Positions 23,186-33,632 of a stretch of DNA of 64,000 bases are shown here, piece after piece. A program made the translations under genes and the position numbers. The stretch spans positions 251,001 to 315,000 of the forward strand of contig CAXHKT010000132.1 of the NCBI GenBank assembly GCA_964017195.1, read 5' to 3'. Position 1 is the stretch's first letter. Every line of letters starts with the position of its first letter. Source of the stretch: Siderastrea radians (taxonomy: Eukaryota > Cnidaria > Anthozoa > Scleractinia > Rhizangiidae). Below the pieces are notes generated by a model, which was not told where the DNA came from, did not search any database, and saw only the letters and a program-made list of their open reading frames with translations.

Positions 23186-23359
23186 CTACCCAGACACAAC
23201 AACCAGAGACACTAGGCTCATATTTGATGACCTTGGTAGCGTAACGATGGATAAGACCCAATCCACCGTACGGAAAAAGGTGGCGGCTGTACGTTTTACC
23301 ACAATGCCTTGCGAACCTAACACAGCCAATACGCACACAAAAAGCCATACTTTTTGCAT
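23186..23359 (-). CDS. Candidate first exon of a secreted protein (frame possibly broken)
   Basis: The minus-strand ATG at 23359 opens a textbook signal peptide (MQKVWLFVCVLAVLGSQG), followed by IVVKRTAATFFRTVDWVL. In that frame a stop at 23186-23188 sits right before GTAAGG. The +1 frame from the same point reads IHRYATKVIKYEPSVSGCCV and exits through a phase 1 donor (TAG|GTAAGG). The VDWVL...SVSGCC pattern is loosely like the start of a PAN/apple domain, as I recall it. A one-base frameshift may therefore have inactivated the exon, or the stop belongs to a short isoform. The secretion signal is the strong part; the domain is speculative. Confidence 0.4.
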   Translation of the reverse strand: MQKVWLFVCVLAVLGSQGIVVKRTAATFFRTVDWVLSIVTLPRSSNMSLVSLVVVSG

Positions 23360-24235
23360 AAATTTGTCCCTGTGCTAGACACATTCTGTATGCTAAGATT
23401 TTAGAACTTTTGCTTGCGTTTTTATGAGCGTTTTTAGGGTTCTTGTTCACTCAGAACTATGCGTAAATCAGAACTATGCGTACCAGTCTCCATCTTTTTC
23501 GGTACGGTCGATGGCGGCCGGAATAGAGTGTCATCGATCTCGACGGCAGTCGAATGATGATGATGATAATGATGATAAAGATGATGATGATAATTCAGAA
23601 GTGACGAGTTTCTCTCCAGGCAAATAACCAGCGTGTTAGTGGCCTAGCGGCTAAGAAGGAGGACAACCCAAGGACGAAAACAAACAGAAAAACAACTTCT
23701 CGTTGAATGAAGCTCTTCTTTATACTACTGCACCACTATGTCTTAACCTACATACCCTTTTAAACGTTTATTTAAATAAAAAAATAACAAAACAAACAAA
23801 CAAAAAAAATAGTAAAGAAAAAAAGCTCGTTAATTTTGTATAACGTGTTTACTGTAGAAGTACAACTAATTGTCATTAGATTTGTTTTCGTTTCAACTGC
23901 ATCATGATTTGTTTTTCTTCGTCAGTTTGTTGCTGACTCTCTTTGTTATCCGACCCATGGCAACTATTGTTCTGCAAAAATAAATATATTTGTGGTAAGA
24001 GGGGACGGATCTTATTCTTGGCATTGTTTAAATTTTCTCCTGCTCACCCCTATGTATAATCAATGAGTGGTCCCTTATCTATGCACAGAAAAATCTAGGG
24101 TAACCGTCTACAAGCTGTCACAATTTGAGCCCAACCAATGTCTTCCTCGTGAAGCAAAGGAAATAGAACTAACGTCTGCACCCAGTGCAGGCTAACAGTC
24201 CACGGTCCGTTGTCTTTAGCAGCCCCATCCAAATT
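23360..24235. other. No gene recognised; (GAT)n tract
   Basis: A GAT-type microsatellite spans about 23555-23592. It is followed by A-rich non-coding DNA (about 23775-23825). Confidence 0.5.
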
Positions 24236-25030
24236 CGAAATTTACACACAGAGCAATAAAGGATAAAAGCAGGGTAGAAGCCGAAAGATCAACTGAAAAG
24301 AATATGATGGTTTCAACTGTAAAAGCAGGAGCTGAATGGCAAAACTGATAATCTGAGCTTCTAATGCCAACAGCCAAAAGTTGAAAGTTAGGTACTGAAA
24401 GCCGAATGGCGAAACCAACAACCTGCGTGAATTTCAAGATTGTGAATGTAAAAAGCCGAAAGCTAAAAGTCACACGCTGGTCACAGAAAGTGAAAATCGG
24501 AAAGCAGAATTGACAATTTAAAATTCTTGAAGGAATGCCACGAGAGAGGCAATAAGAATTAAAGGTGGAAAGCTGAAAAGCAGAATTACAAAACGGAAAC
24601 GTTGAAAGCAGAAGATGGCAATCCCGGAAAAAGAGGAAAGCGGAGCGCAAAAATTTCTATTTGGCTGCAAAAGTACACTAATTGTTTCTATAACGTTTCC
24701 TGCACGTTTTGTCAGTTCTGGTTTGCGCGAATTTACGCCACACTTTCACTTCCGGTATTTTGCACGCGCGACTGTTACTAGAATTTCGATTCACTCGGCT
24801 GACGAGTGCATTCTAGCCATGTCGTGCGTAGGCTTCGCGCTCGCATCTAAAACTTGGAAGGCACGATTATGTGAGGTCAATGTCGTGAGGCTTTCAAAAT
24901 CGTAAAAAGCGCTGGGTTAGTCCAACAGCTGATCCCTGGCTTTTAATTTACAGTTAAAACCATCATATTCTTTTCAGTTGACCTTTCTGTTTCTACCCTG
25001 CTTTTATCTTTTATTGCTCTGTGTATAAAA
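24236..25030. mobile_element. Inverted-repeat element with about 100-bp arms
   Basis: The left arm (about 24240-24340) and right arm (about 24930-25027) are inverted copies sharing ACACAGAGCAATAAA, GATAAAAGCAGGGTAGAA, TCAACTGAAAAGAATATGAT and GGTTT-AACTGTAAA. The interior 24340-24610 is purine-rich with repeated GAAAGC/AAAGCC words. It contains no transposase or recognised gene. Confidence 0.68.
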
Positions 25031-28000
25031 TTAGGATTTGGAGGGGACCGCTAACCACAACGGACAGTAGACGGTTAGCCGGTGCTGCTTGCAGACGTCA
25101 GTCGTATTTCCTTTGCTTCACGAGGAAGACTTCGATTGAACTCAAATTGCGACATTTTGTGGACGGTTACCCTAGATTTCTCTGTGAAGAGATAAGGGAC
25201 CGTTTATTGATTATCCATAGGGTTGAGCAGGAGAAAAAATTTAAAGCAATGTCCCGAAAATTTCCCTTATCCCCCCCCTCCCACCATGTATTGTAAATCT
25301 TTTTAGGAGCCTCCTATCCCCTCATCTCGAGATATATCTCCGAGCCCTTCCCTCTCCATACTTAGCAAGATTACTTCAGCTGTGTGCTACTCACTACTTC
25401 GTCATTAGAAATTAAATGAATTGTCTAAGTCGTCATTTAAAAGAGCGTTCAGCAGAACTTGCTGTGTGCTACTCCGACTACTTTGTCATTAAAAAAAATC
25501 AAAATTTCAAAGCAAAACATCTGAGGATGAAGAGGGTAGTACTGAGGTTAAGGATGCTGTTGTCGTCCAGCACTGTTTTGAGGAGAACGTGTATTCATTG
25601 AATTAACTCGCACTTTCCATTTGAAAGGCATATAAAGCCAGGAACATATGCAAAGTTCTTCCGAACTGTTGGAAAAGGGAACTAAAGAAAATAGTTGTAT
25701 TCCTAAATTACGTGATATATACTGTTTTGCAAGTGCTGCGGTGGAAAAATACAACATCCTGACAACTTATGGACTAGTGTGTGTCTTCTCATCATTGCCA
25801 TTCTGGCCTGTATTTGTGGCTCCGCCGATTAAACTTTGCCGGATATTTCGCAAGCGTAACTGCCAGGTTCGCAAGCTTGTATTTGGTGTATTGTGGCCTG
25901 TCGTTTTCAAATTGTATTTTCGGTACACTTCATCTCCGCGTGATCTTTTCTTCTTTCCCTTTCTCTTTGAAAATATTTTTTAGGTTCAACCACTTGCATG
26001 ATTTAATACTACAGTAATAGTACGGTGCTGCTATTACTAGGTGTGTCTATTGGTAGAAAAAGAACAGCCGGTTGCCATGCAGTAACTAAAAAAGTACACC
26101 GATGAAGAAAACACTTGGAAGAAAGAAAAGCACAATCATAAGCAAAGATTGTAAATTATCATTGCAATAACAAAAGTTCATACAAACCATTCGTCCTGGT
26201 GGCTTTCCTAATAGTGCTTAAGTTAGTCGTCAATTTCATGGATTTGATTCCACTCTATTTTCAATTATGAAAGTTCACCTACTTAAGAGATCATTTCTGG
26301 TTCTCTTTGGATAAATAATCACCGAATATCAACGTCTCCTTCCCTTCCCTCTTTGCAGCTGAATATCAAAGTTCACTTTCCTAAAACTGTTTAATTCATT
26401 GACTCTACTCTGTTTTGACTACAATTGACAAAGCTACCCTGCAATACACATACAAGTACTGAAGAGGTTGTGGAATGTATTCATGAGGAAAGGGGTGTTT
26501 ATCTTACACGCAATGTGCATTTTGAAATTGATTCTCTCGCATTAATACCAGATTTACTAGAATCTCGAAAACAGTTATTTAACGTAAATCAGCCAACAGG
26601 TCAGATCATATTTTCAAGTACTGTGCACGAGGTCGATACTGCAATAATGTAACTGACACACCTCACATTCTTTCTATTTTGAACTTAATTACCACCGAAC
26701 CCACTACACAGTCTCCCTCAATTTTGAACAGAAGCTTATGAATTGGACACAGTATATGGTCTAGACATTCAACCTTGCACCAATCGTAGTGGTTTGGACT
26801 AAATCTTTCCCTCTAGACACACTATACAACCGCAGTGGATTGGAAGCCTAACATTGCATTGTACCCAGGTTTAGACAGTACCACATGCATTTGCACCTTA
26901 AACGTGCTTTTGGAGTGACAACCACGGACAAACTCATCAACATGACATGGAGAGCTGTGCATGGGTTGCTCTCTTCGGGTAAATCGGCTGTGCGCGTGCA
27001 TAAGGGAACAACCTTATCGTGTCAAATGATAGCTTGCTGTACAAGATGACATATCTTCTACTCGTGATTTCTGTAAAATTCCAGTTTAAAGCTTCCTTCC
27101 CGGTAATAAGACGTCCTGTTTGTAGGCCTGTCTACTTTTTGACTAAAATTATATTCCGATTACTGCCCCCCCGGATATAAGCCCCCCTCCATTTATCATG
27201 GTTTCTTCAAAATAGGTACTTTCACAGAAAAGTACAACTTCAAAATGCAAATTGCAAATTAAAGTTTAATACAGGTAGAGTGCAGGACAATAATTTTAAT
27301 CATACTGGTGTTCCAAATAGTATTTGAAAGAAATTTCCGATTTGTTGTGACGCTTCAAAGCCTAAAGACTTGAGCAAATGGAAAACGTATTTGGATAGCG
27401 CTATATGTTACTCTTCATTTATTTCTTCTCTGCTCATTCCGAAACATACTTATAAGCCTCTCCCTCCCCCTCGGGATATAAGCCCCTCTGTTTGTAAGCC
27501 TACCCAAAACTCCTTATAAACTTGTATAAGCCCAGGTCTTATGAGCGGGATTTTACAGTATTCTAAACCAGCTTCCTTGCCATATATTAACTCAAAATGC
27601 CATCCACTGCATCGCTACCTACCAGCTGATCATGAAAACATAAACGGTGTAGAAAGGAAGTTAAAAAGGTATTAAAAAATTATGATCAAGTCGCTCATTT
27701 GCCTGCACCTATTTGGGTAGAAAGACAGTGCAACGTCAAGCAGAGCGTTTTGCATGAAGAAATAACATGGGGCAAAATAAAAAGGGGGTAGCGGGGAATC
27801 GACAAGGTCTTAGTGTTATTTTATTGGAACCACGTGAAATCTCCAATCGCTTATAATAAGTTAAGAAAGCACTGGCCATTTTCTGTCTTTTGCAGTAACA
27901 GTACAAACTTTCAGTTGACGTGTGCTGTTGGAGAGGAAACTTCCGCGTAAACGTCAGAAGGAGCCTGCAAATAACAAGGAAATGACAACTTATGACATAA

Positions 28001-30397
28001 CGTGAGCTTGTCTTCTTTTTCTAATACTACGTGGGATATGTATTTAGTTGCAAAACAGGAACACGACAATTTTATTCATTGGCACTTAAAATTAAAGGTC
28101 ATTCGCGCGAAACTCTTCTACAGCACAGATTTTACTCATACTATTGTTACAGTCAAATAGGGGGTGGGGGTGGGGGGAGAGAGGGTCAGCGACCTCGTTT
28201 TCGAAATAAAGCACGTGGAAAGTTAACCTAATTTTGACAAATCGGTTCTTGTAACTCGACATGGCCTGTGAGTGATTGTTTGTTGAATAATATTAGAAAT
28301 GATTCACTATAGACCCACTTTCTTAGTCACATTTCATTTGAGAGGGTCTTTTTAGTACACAATTTGAGCCTGTCCCCTTTCAGTTAAACTTCACCATTAA
28401 TATGGGCTTTTGCCAGCACCCTGCAGCTAAGAATACAGTTTAAAATAGCGGAACTAGATGAAGCGCGGGCAGAAAAGTTGGAAACGAAAATCAAACCTCC
28501 ACTACACACATTTTCTTAATTCTTTTTTCACAAAACTTAGATATAATCGCTAAAGAAAGTGATCTATCAAAAGAAAATTTGGGGTTACCCAGCGCTGTAT
28601 ATCTCAACATTTCTTCAACAGCGCGCGCGTTCAATGCACTACGGTGCATGACATTGCTACGTGAATTGCGTGCACAGTACGGATGCGCAGAAACAATTAG
28701 CGCGGACGTCCTTAAATGAATAGTTATAGTGCAGCGCGACTAACCATGGCCACCCAACAAACTTTTTCAAAAGTTAGAATTAACTAATCATAGCACAAGA
28801 TTTTGGTTGATGGACACGCCTCCTCGACAAGTATTTCTCCTGCTGTTGATAAACCTATCTTGTGCTTTTCGTCTGTTTCAACGAGAAATTCCGGGAGAAA
28901 ATCTAGTTCAACTGAAATTAAGCAAGTGTCGATGTGTCGTCCTCATTTTACAAAAATCTGGAACGTTCGAATGGTTGCCTTTCCTGTTGCCTTCCATTCA
29001 AATCTAGGTACGCGCCGTGAAATTCCCAAAAAATATTCAGGGCGATATAATCAACACAGGACAACTCGACAGACTTGAAGTGAGTTGATGTATTTTAAGT
29101 TGCTCTAAAAACCCAGGTCTTTGGCAATTCAATTCTTACGGACAGATACGAAAGCCAAAATATGTGATACTTGGAGAATTCAACTGAACAACGTAAACAA
29201 GACGGGCAATTTCTTGCAAGGGTCTCCTAAAATTTATGTCTACACTGTTTCGCCGTATGCTTTCCTCTTTTCTCGCTGACCGAAATGATATGGATTTGTA
29301 CTTATGTACAGAGAAGAACGCTAACTTTGGATTATTTACTTTTCGGTGTCGCTTCCACAAAATAGACAAAAATAATCAAGTTGATGTGACCATCGTATAA
29401 ACGTCTTACTCACATTTCGATGCGTCGGTTTAAATTTATTCGGAATCGCTCAGTCGCTCTGTCCTGTGTAAATCTCGCATTCGAATTAAATTAAAACTGA
29501 GAAAGGTTTTCAGCGAATGCGAATCGATTTTTACTAGCGAATGCAAAAGCGAGTAGAGCCAGAAAAGCAGACAAAAGAGCGAATTGATTGTTTTTGGCGA
29601 ATGCGAGTTCCTTCGCAATATCGAATACTGGAAAGTGTAGCAGATTTCAAAACGTCCGGAAAGGCAGTGCATGGTTCCTCCTTTTTCAGAGGTTCCCTGT
29701 ATTCTTCTCTAAGAAGGCCTGGCTAAACTAGGACACATTGTTGCTAAAACATTGTTTTCAGACATATTTCCTTGGGTGGCTAAACTGGGAAACGTACGTT
29801 CCGGAAGCAAAATTTGTGTCCGTGAAGAAAAGATGTTTTCAACTTGATTCAGAAACATTTCCTTGCTCCCAAGACGCAAAATTTACTTCCGCAAAATATG
29901 TTTCTCGCGCAGCTAAACTAGGAAACATTTGCATCTGCAGCAATGTTTCCGCAAGGAGACGTGCACTTTCAAGCCTCCCTGGTTGCCTAACGTGTGAAAA
30001 AGTTTGTTGAGTGGCCACGGCAAGACGCCCAGCACTGTAAGAACAGTTATTGCGAAATACTGGAGCCCCTTTTGAACCAAAAACCTGAGACGTAAGAAAG
30101 TTTGATGGTGATAATTTTTTCATCTTTCTATTTTTGAAAATGTCTCCAAGGCAAAGGCTAGCCAAGACCAAAAGATTTAACAAGGACCGTTCACTTTGGA
30201 TAGGAAAGTTGCATTACTGTCTTTTGGTATTAAAGTTTAATGGATTGCTTTCTTAACAGAGTTGTGTTTCTCTATACTTCCTCTGTTTTTAAATATGTTA
30301 GAAATGAAGAAACTACCTTTCTAGACTTGGGGTTAAAAAACGCACTTTGAAAAAATTCAAACATTTAAGAACACAGAAGAAAGTCATATTTTCTTAC
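25031..30397. other. No confident gene in 5.4 kb; expected site of the missing receptor tail exon
   Basis: The receptor needs at least one more minus-strand exon in phase 0 downstream of 30398; I found none with clear splice signals and a recognisable sequence. A plus-strand frame at 28810-29007 starts MDTPPRQVFLLLLINLSCAF, resembling a signal peptide, but its only nearby donor follows a stop. Repeated CTAAACTAGGAAACA-type words occur at 29720-29960, and GCGAATGCGA words at 29515-29610. C-rich direct motifs (ATATAAGCCCC) recur around 27175 and 27477. Confidence 0.4.
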
Positions 30398-30747
30398 CTT
30401 TCCTATCTCTTCATAAACTCCATGAATCTTCTCGCTGTTCATATTTTGATAATCAGGAAAATCGTTATGTTGCAACCCTTGATAGTGACGTTCTGTGTCA
30501 TCTTGTCCTTGTGGAGCCACTGGACGAAGCTCGAAATACGAGGTTTCTTCTTTTTCCGTTGGGATGCTGGCAACACCGTGTCTTTCATAATGTTCAATGT
30601 CGTTTTTCTCTGCCTTTGTATTAGCTCTGGTGTCTTGAAAATATCGCCACAGTTTCCAAGTCAGAAAACTCATGCAGGCAATTGCAATTAAAAGGAAGCC
30701 GCTTAAAACAACAGCTGCAGTGAGGAAAGGTTGTGATCTTGAGTCGC
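30398..30747 (-). CDS. Transmembrane helix and tyrosine-rich cytoplasmic tail exon
   Basis: This 350-bp exon opens SDSRSQPF and enters a membrane helix (TAAVVLSGFLLIAIACMSFL) followed by the stop-transfer sequence WKLWRYFQDTR. The tail of about 80 residues carries five tyrosines: EHYERH, SYFEL, HYQGL, DYQNM and VYEEI. YQNM satisfies both the GRB2 SH2 rule (YxN) and the PI3K p85 rule (YxxM). YEEI is the classical Src-family SH2 ligand. These are known motif classes; phosphorylation here is inferred. The acceptor TTTTGTCAG is phase 1 and the donor AAG|GTAAGA is phase 0, so at least one more coding exon follows. I could not find it in 28-30 kb, so the tail is incomplete. Confidence 0.87.
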
Positions 30748-30837
30748 CTGACAAAAGATAATTTAAAGGAAAGTAAAGACAATCCAAACTGGAGTCATCC
30801 AGGCACAGATAAAACTTTCATCATAAATTAACGAAGC

Positions 30838-30839
<2 letters not shown>

Positions 30840-30891
<52 letters not shown>

Positions 30892-31101
30892 CTTGAAATT
30901 TAAATTTTAAAGAATCCGTTAATGTTGTGTATGTACGTACGTACCTACCTACCTACCTACCTACACACATACATACATACATATATGCATGCATGCATGC
31001 ATGCATGCATGCATGCATGCATGCATGCATACATATTTGACAATTATTCGCCGGAGGCGAAGTAAATATTGACGGATTCTTTGAAATTGAAATTTCAAGA
31101 T
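30840..31101. repeat. Composite microsatellite inside inverted arms
   Basis: Successive tracts are (CA)n 30840-30874, (TA)n to about 30890, GTAC/CTAC units 30932-30963, (ACAT)n to about 30985, and (ATGC)n to about 31029. They are bracketed by inverted segments: TATCTTGAAATTT...AAAGAATCCGTTAAT on the left (about 30888-30923) and its complement on the right (about 31065-31101). It lies in the intron before the transmembrane exon. Confidence 0.85.
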
Positions 31102-32114
31102 ATGGCAAAACAAATGAATAATTTAAAAAGAGCACGACGCGATAGAATAAAATGTGAAAATTATTTTTGAATAGCTCAATTGGTTAAAGAGTTATTAAGC
31201 TTCAATTTTGAATTTCCCCCCATTTTGTCACTATTTTTAGAAACATTAAGTACATTTCAAGATGCTATATCTCCTAAAGCAATTGAGCTTTTCCAAAAAA
31301 TTTTTCACATTTGTTTCTATCACGTCACGCTCTTTCAAAATTACTTGTTTGTTTTACCATAACTTGAAACTTAAATTTTGCTGTCAATCTTGTGACGTCA
31401 TTTTCCCGCCAAAAACCGTTAAAATTGAAAAACAAAAACATACGATTTTTTGGAATACAAAGTTCTTCCATCCTGCAAAGTTTGAGCTTAAAGAAATAAA
31501 AAAATGCAAAAGTAGTTCCAAGGATGAACTTTTAGGCGTCCTATATGCCCACCGTGTGTAGTAATTAATATTAATATAGATTTAGCCAAGCCTAAAAGCG
31601 GAGCCACGAAGGAATAAACTGGTGTTCCTTTCTCAAAAATAGTCCTGAAACTTTTCGGTCTGAAATATATTTCGGGTTTTTTTTGGCTCGTTCCGAATTG
31701 TCCTCCAATATTTTGGGGATCTGTTCTGTAAAACCAAGCTCGAAAGGTCATTCTAGAGGCTGAGCACAGCTTGATTATTTTACTCACGAGCCGTCTTGCT
31801 TGGTTTTTGCAATGTTTCCATATCCTGTCAAATCTCCTTGGATTATTGGCTGTTCGCTTGAGTGAACTTGAAACGGCGCTCATTTACAAAAACAAAATAA
31901 AAATTATTCGACTGTTTAAATGGGTTATCTTCATCGCGTTCGGATGTTAACAAACAACATGAACTGCCTCTAAATAAAAATATTAGTCTGGTCAAAAATT
32001 TATACTGACATTTCACCGGTATTTTACTGGGATTACCCGAAAGAAAGGATCTGGGGAGCTTCGAAGCACTTGTAATAAACTTATCGAAGAAATGCCGCAT
32101 AGGTTTTAACAGCC
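31102..32114. other. No gene recognised (intron)
   Basis: Intronic relative to the receptor. A minus-strand frame from 31883 (MSAVSSSLKRTANNPRRF...) meets a strong GTGAGT donor at about 31787, so it could be a short first exon, but nothing downstream supports it. Confidence 0.35.
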
Positions 32115-33515
32115 GCGAAAAAATTCAAGCACTTTGAGGAACACACATTACTTACCGGATAAAATAGCTCAAAACTGCTCCGCCTATAGTTACTTAAGTA
32201 ACCCTTATATTTCGTTCTCTAAATTGAGACCATCGAGATTGAAAACAAACAAACAAACACCGTCCAAACATTCTTAACTCTGTGCCAAATTGTCTGAAAT
32301 TCGAGCGCTTTCAAAAATGCACAGAACTGTTTTTGGAAGTTTTTCGGATGTAATAGGTTTAAACCGACAACTGCTTCGCTTAAAGTTTTTCAAAGAACTG
32401 TTACATTTTCGTTCTCTAACTAGAGACCATCAAGATTCAAAACAAAGAAACACCAAACACGCTTTAATTAAATTATGCCAGCGTTTTGAGGAACACACAA
32501 AACTGTTTTCGGAAGATTTTGGGATAAAATAACTTTAAACCGACAACTGCTTCGCTTAAAAGATTATTACTATTGAAAACTTCTAGGACAAGAAAATCGA
32601 CAGTTGCACAAAGAGAAGGACCGGACAGTCAAAGTTGAAAGCAAAGCTTGTGCAGTTGTCTTGCGGCAGTGCTTAGACCTACTGTTATGAATAAACAAAC
32701 ACAAAATAATGGACATAGAAATCATTTTTGAAAAAAGTTTATTCGAAAACCCGTAATTTTATACTTAATAAATGCAATTCGCGTTACACTTCCGAAATCG
32801 TAGGTCGGTCCACGCGAGTGAAATCGGCTGAGCATGGCAAAATATTCAAGAATCTGTCACAAATCTGAGCGAGTTTTCTAATAGTTTTTTAAAGTGAAAA
32901 GTAAATGACACATTTCTAATGGCACACATTAATACTCGAAATCATGTACCTTAGACCCTTTAAAAACTTCACTTACTCGGTTGTGTTTCAGAACAGGGCA
33001 AACTCTCCGCCGTGAAGAAAACAAAGCGATGAAGTTCTTTGAAGGCAGCTTTCGTAACTTGACCTTTTCGCCTTCTACCAGTATTCTTTTGAACTTTTTC
33101 TTTCCATTTACAGATATTAGATGTTTTTTTTTGTTAAGTATAAAACTTCAGTACTCTCGAGCAATCGTTTCATGCTAAAGATGCTTAAGCTTTTAAAGAT
33201 ACCTCTTTTACAAAAGCGACGATGGTCATGCGATTTCCCGCCAAGAAAAACGCCGGTTGCCCAAAAGCACCGCGCGTTTTCCCGCCACGAAAAGATGGCA
33301 TTCTCTATCCCCGTCGGGTTGTCTTGGGGCTCCCCTTCCCCTCCCACAGAGTCTGTGCGGACGGACGGACGTACGGGTGTACGGACGGACGTACGGACGG
33401 ACGGACGGTCACGTGACTACTACGTCACAACCAAATTTTCTCGGATTGATAGGTTACCAAATTTCCTTAGCAATGGAGCTCCACTGGCGGGATTTGCCCG
33501 CAGGCTCTGCTATGA
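32115..33515 (+). repeat. Dispersed repeat family R, copy 2
   Basis: Same order of blocks as 3190-4836, without its central insertion. It begins CAAGCACTTTGAGGAACACA and ends at CTCCACTGGCGGGATTTGCC. The tail has expanded GGAC/GTAC-type units at about 33357-33408 (GGACGGACGTACGG). No transposase frame. Confidence 0.75.
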
Positions 33516-33632
33516 TTCATATAGTGCATTCGTTTTCACGTGCAGTCTCTTTAGAACGGCTACTTTTCAGCGCTACAATAGACAATAGGTTTCAAGTCAC
33601 AATACAGCTATGACAGCTATGACAACGAGCTA

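Noticed and set aside
28810..29007. Plus-strand signal-peptide-like frame (MDTPPRQVFLLLLINLSC)
   Set aside because: The stop precedes the nearest GT donor, and the second half lacks coding character. Kept only as a note in the gap entry.
31488..31883. 131-codon minus-strand frame as a gene
   Set aside because: Only the first 33 codons precede a strong donor. No partner exon was found and the rest reads as intron.
33117..33613. Overlapping plus-strand frames with RTDGRTDVRTDGR-type repeats
   Set aside because: They arise from the GGAC/GTAC repeat tail of family R; the same region is open in three frames, which indicates a simple repeat rather than coding.
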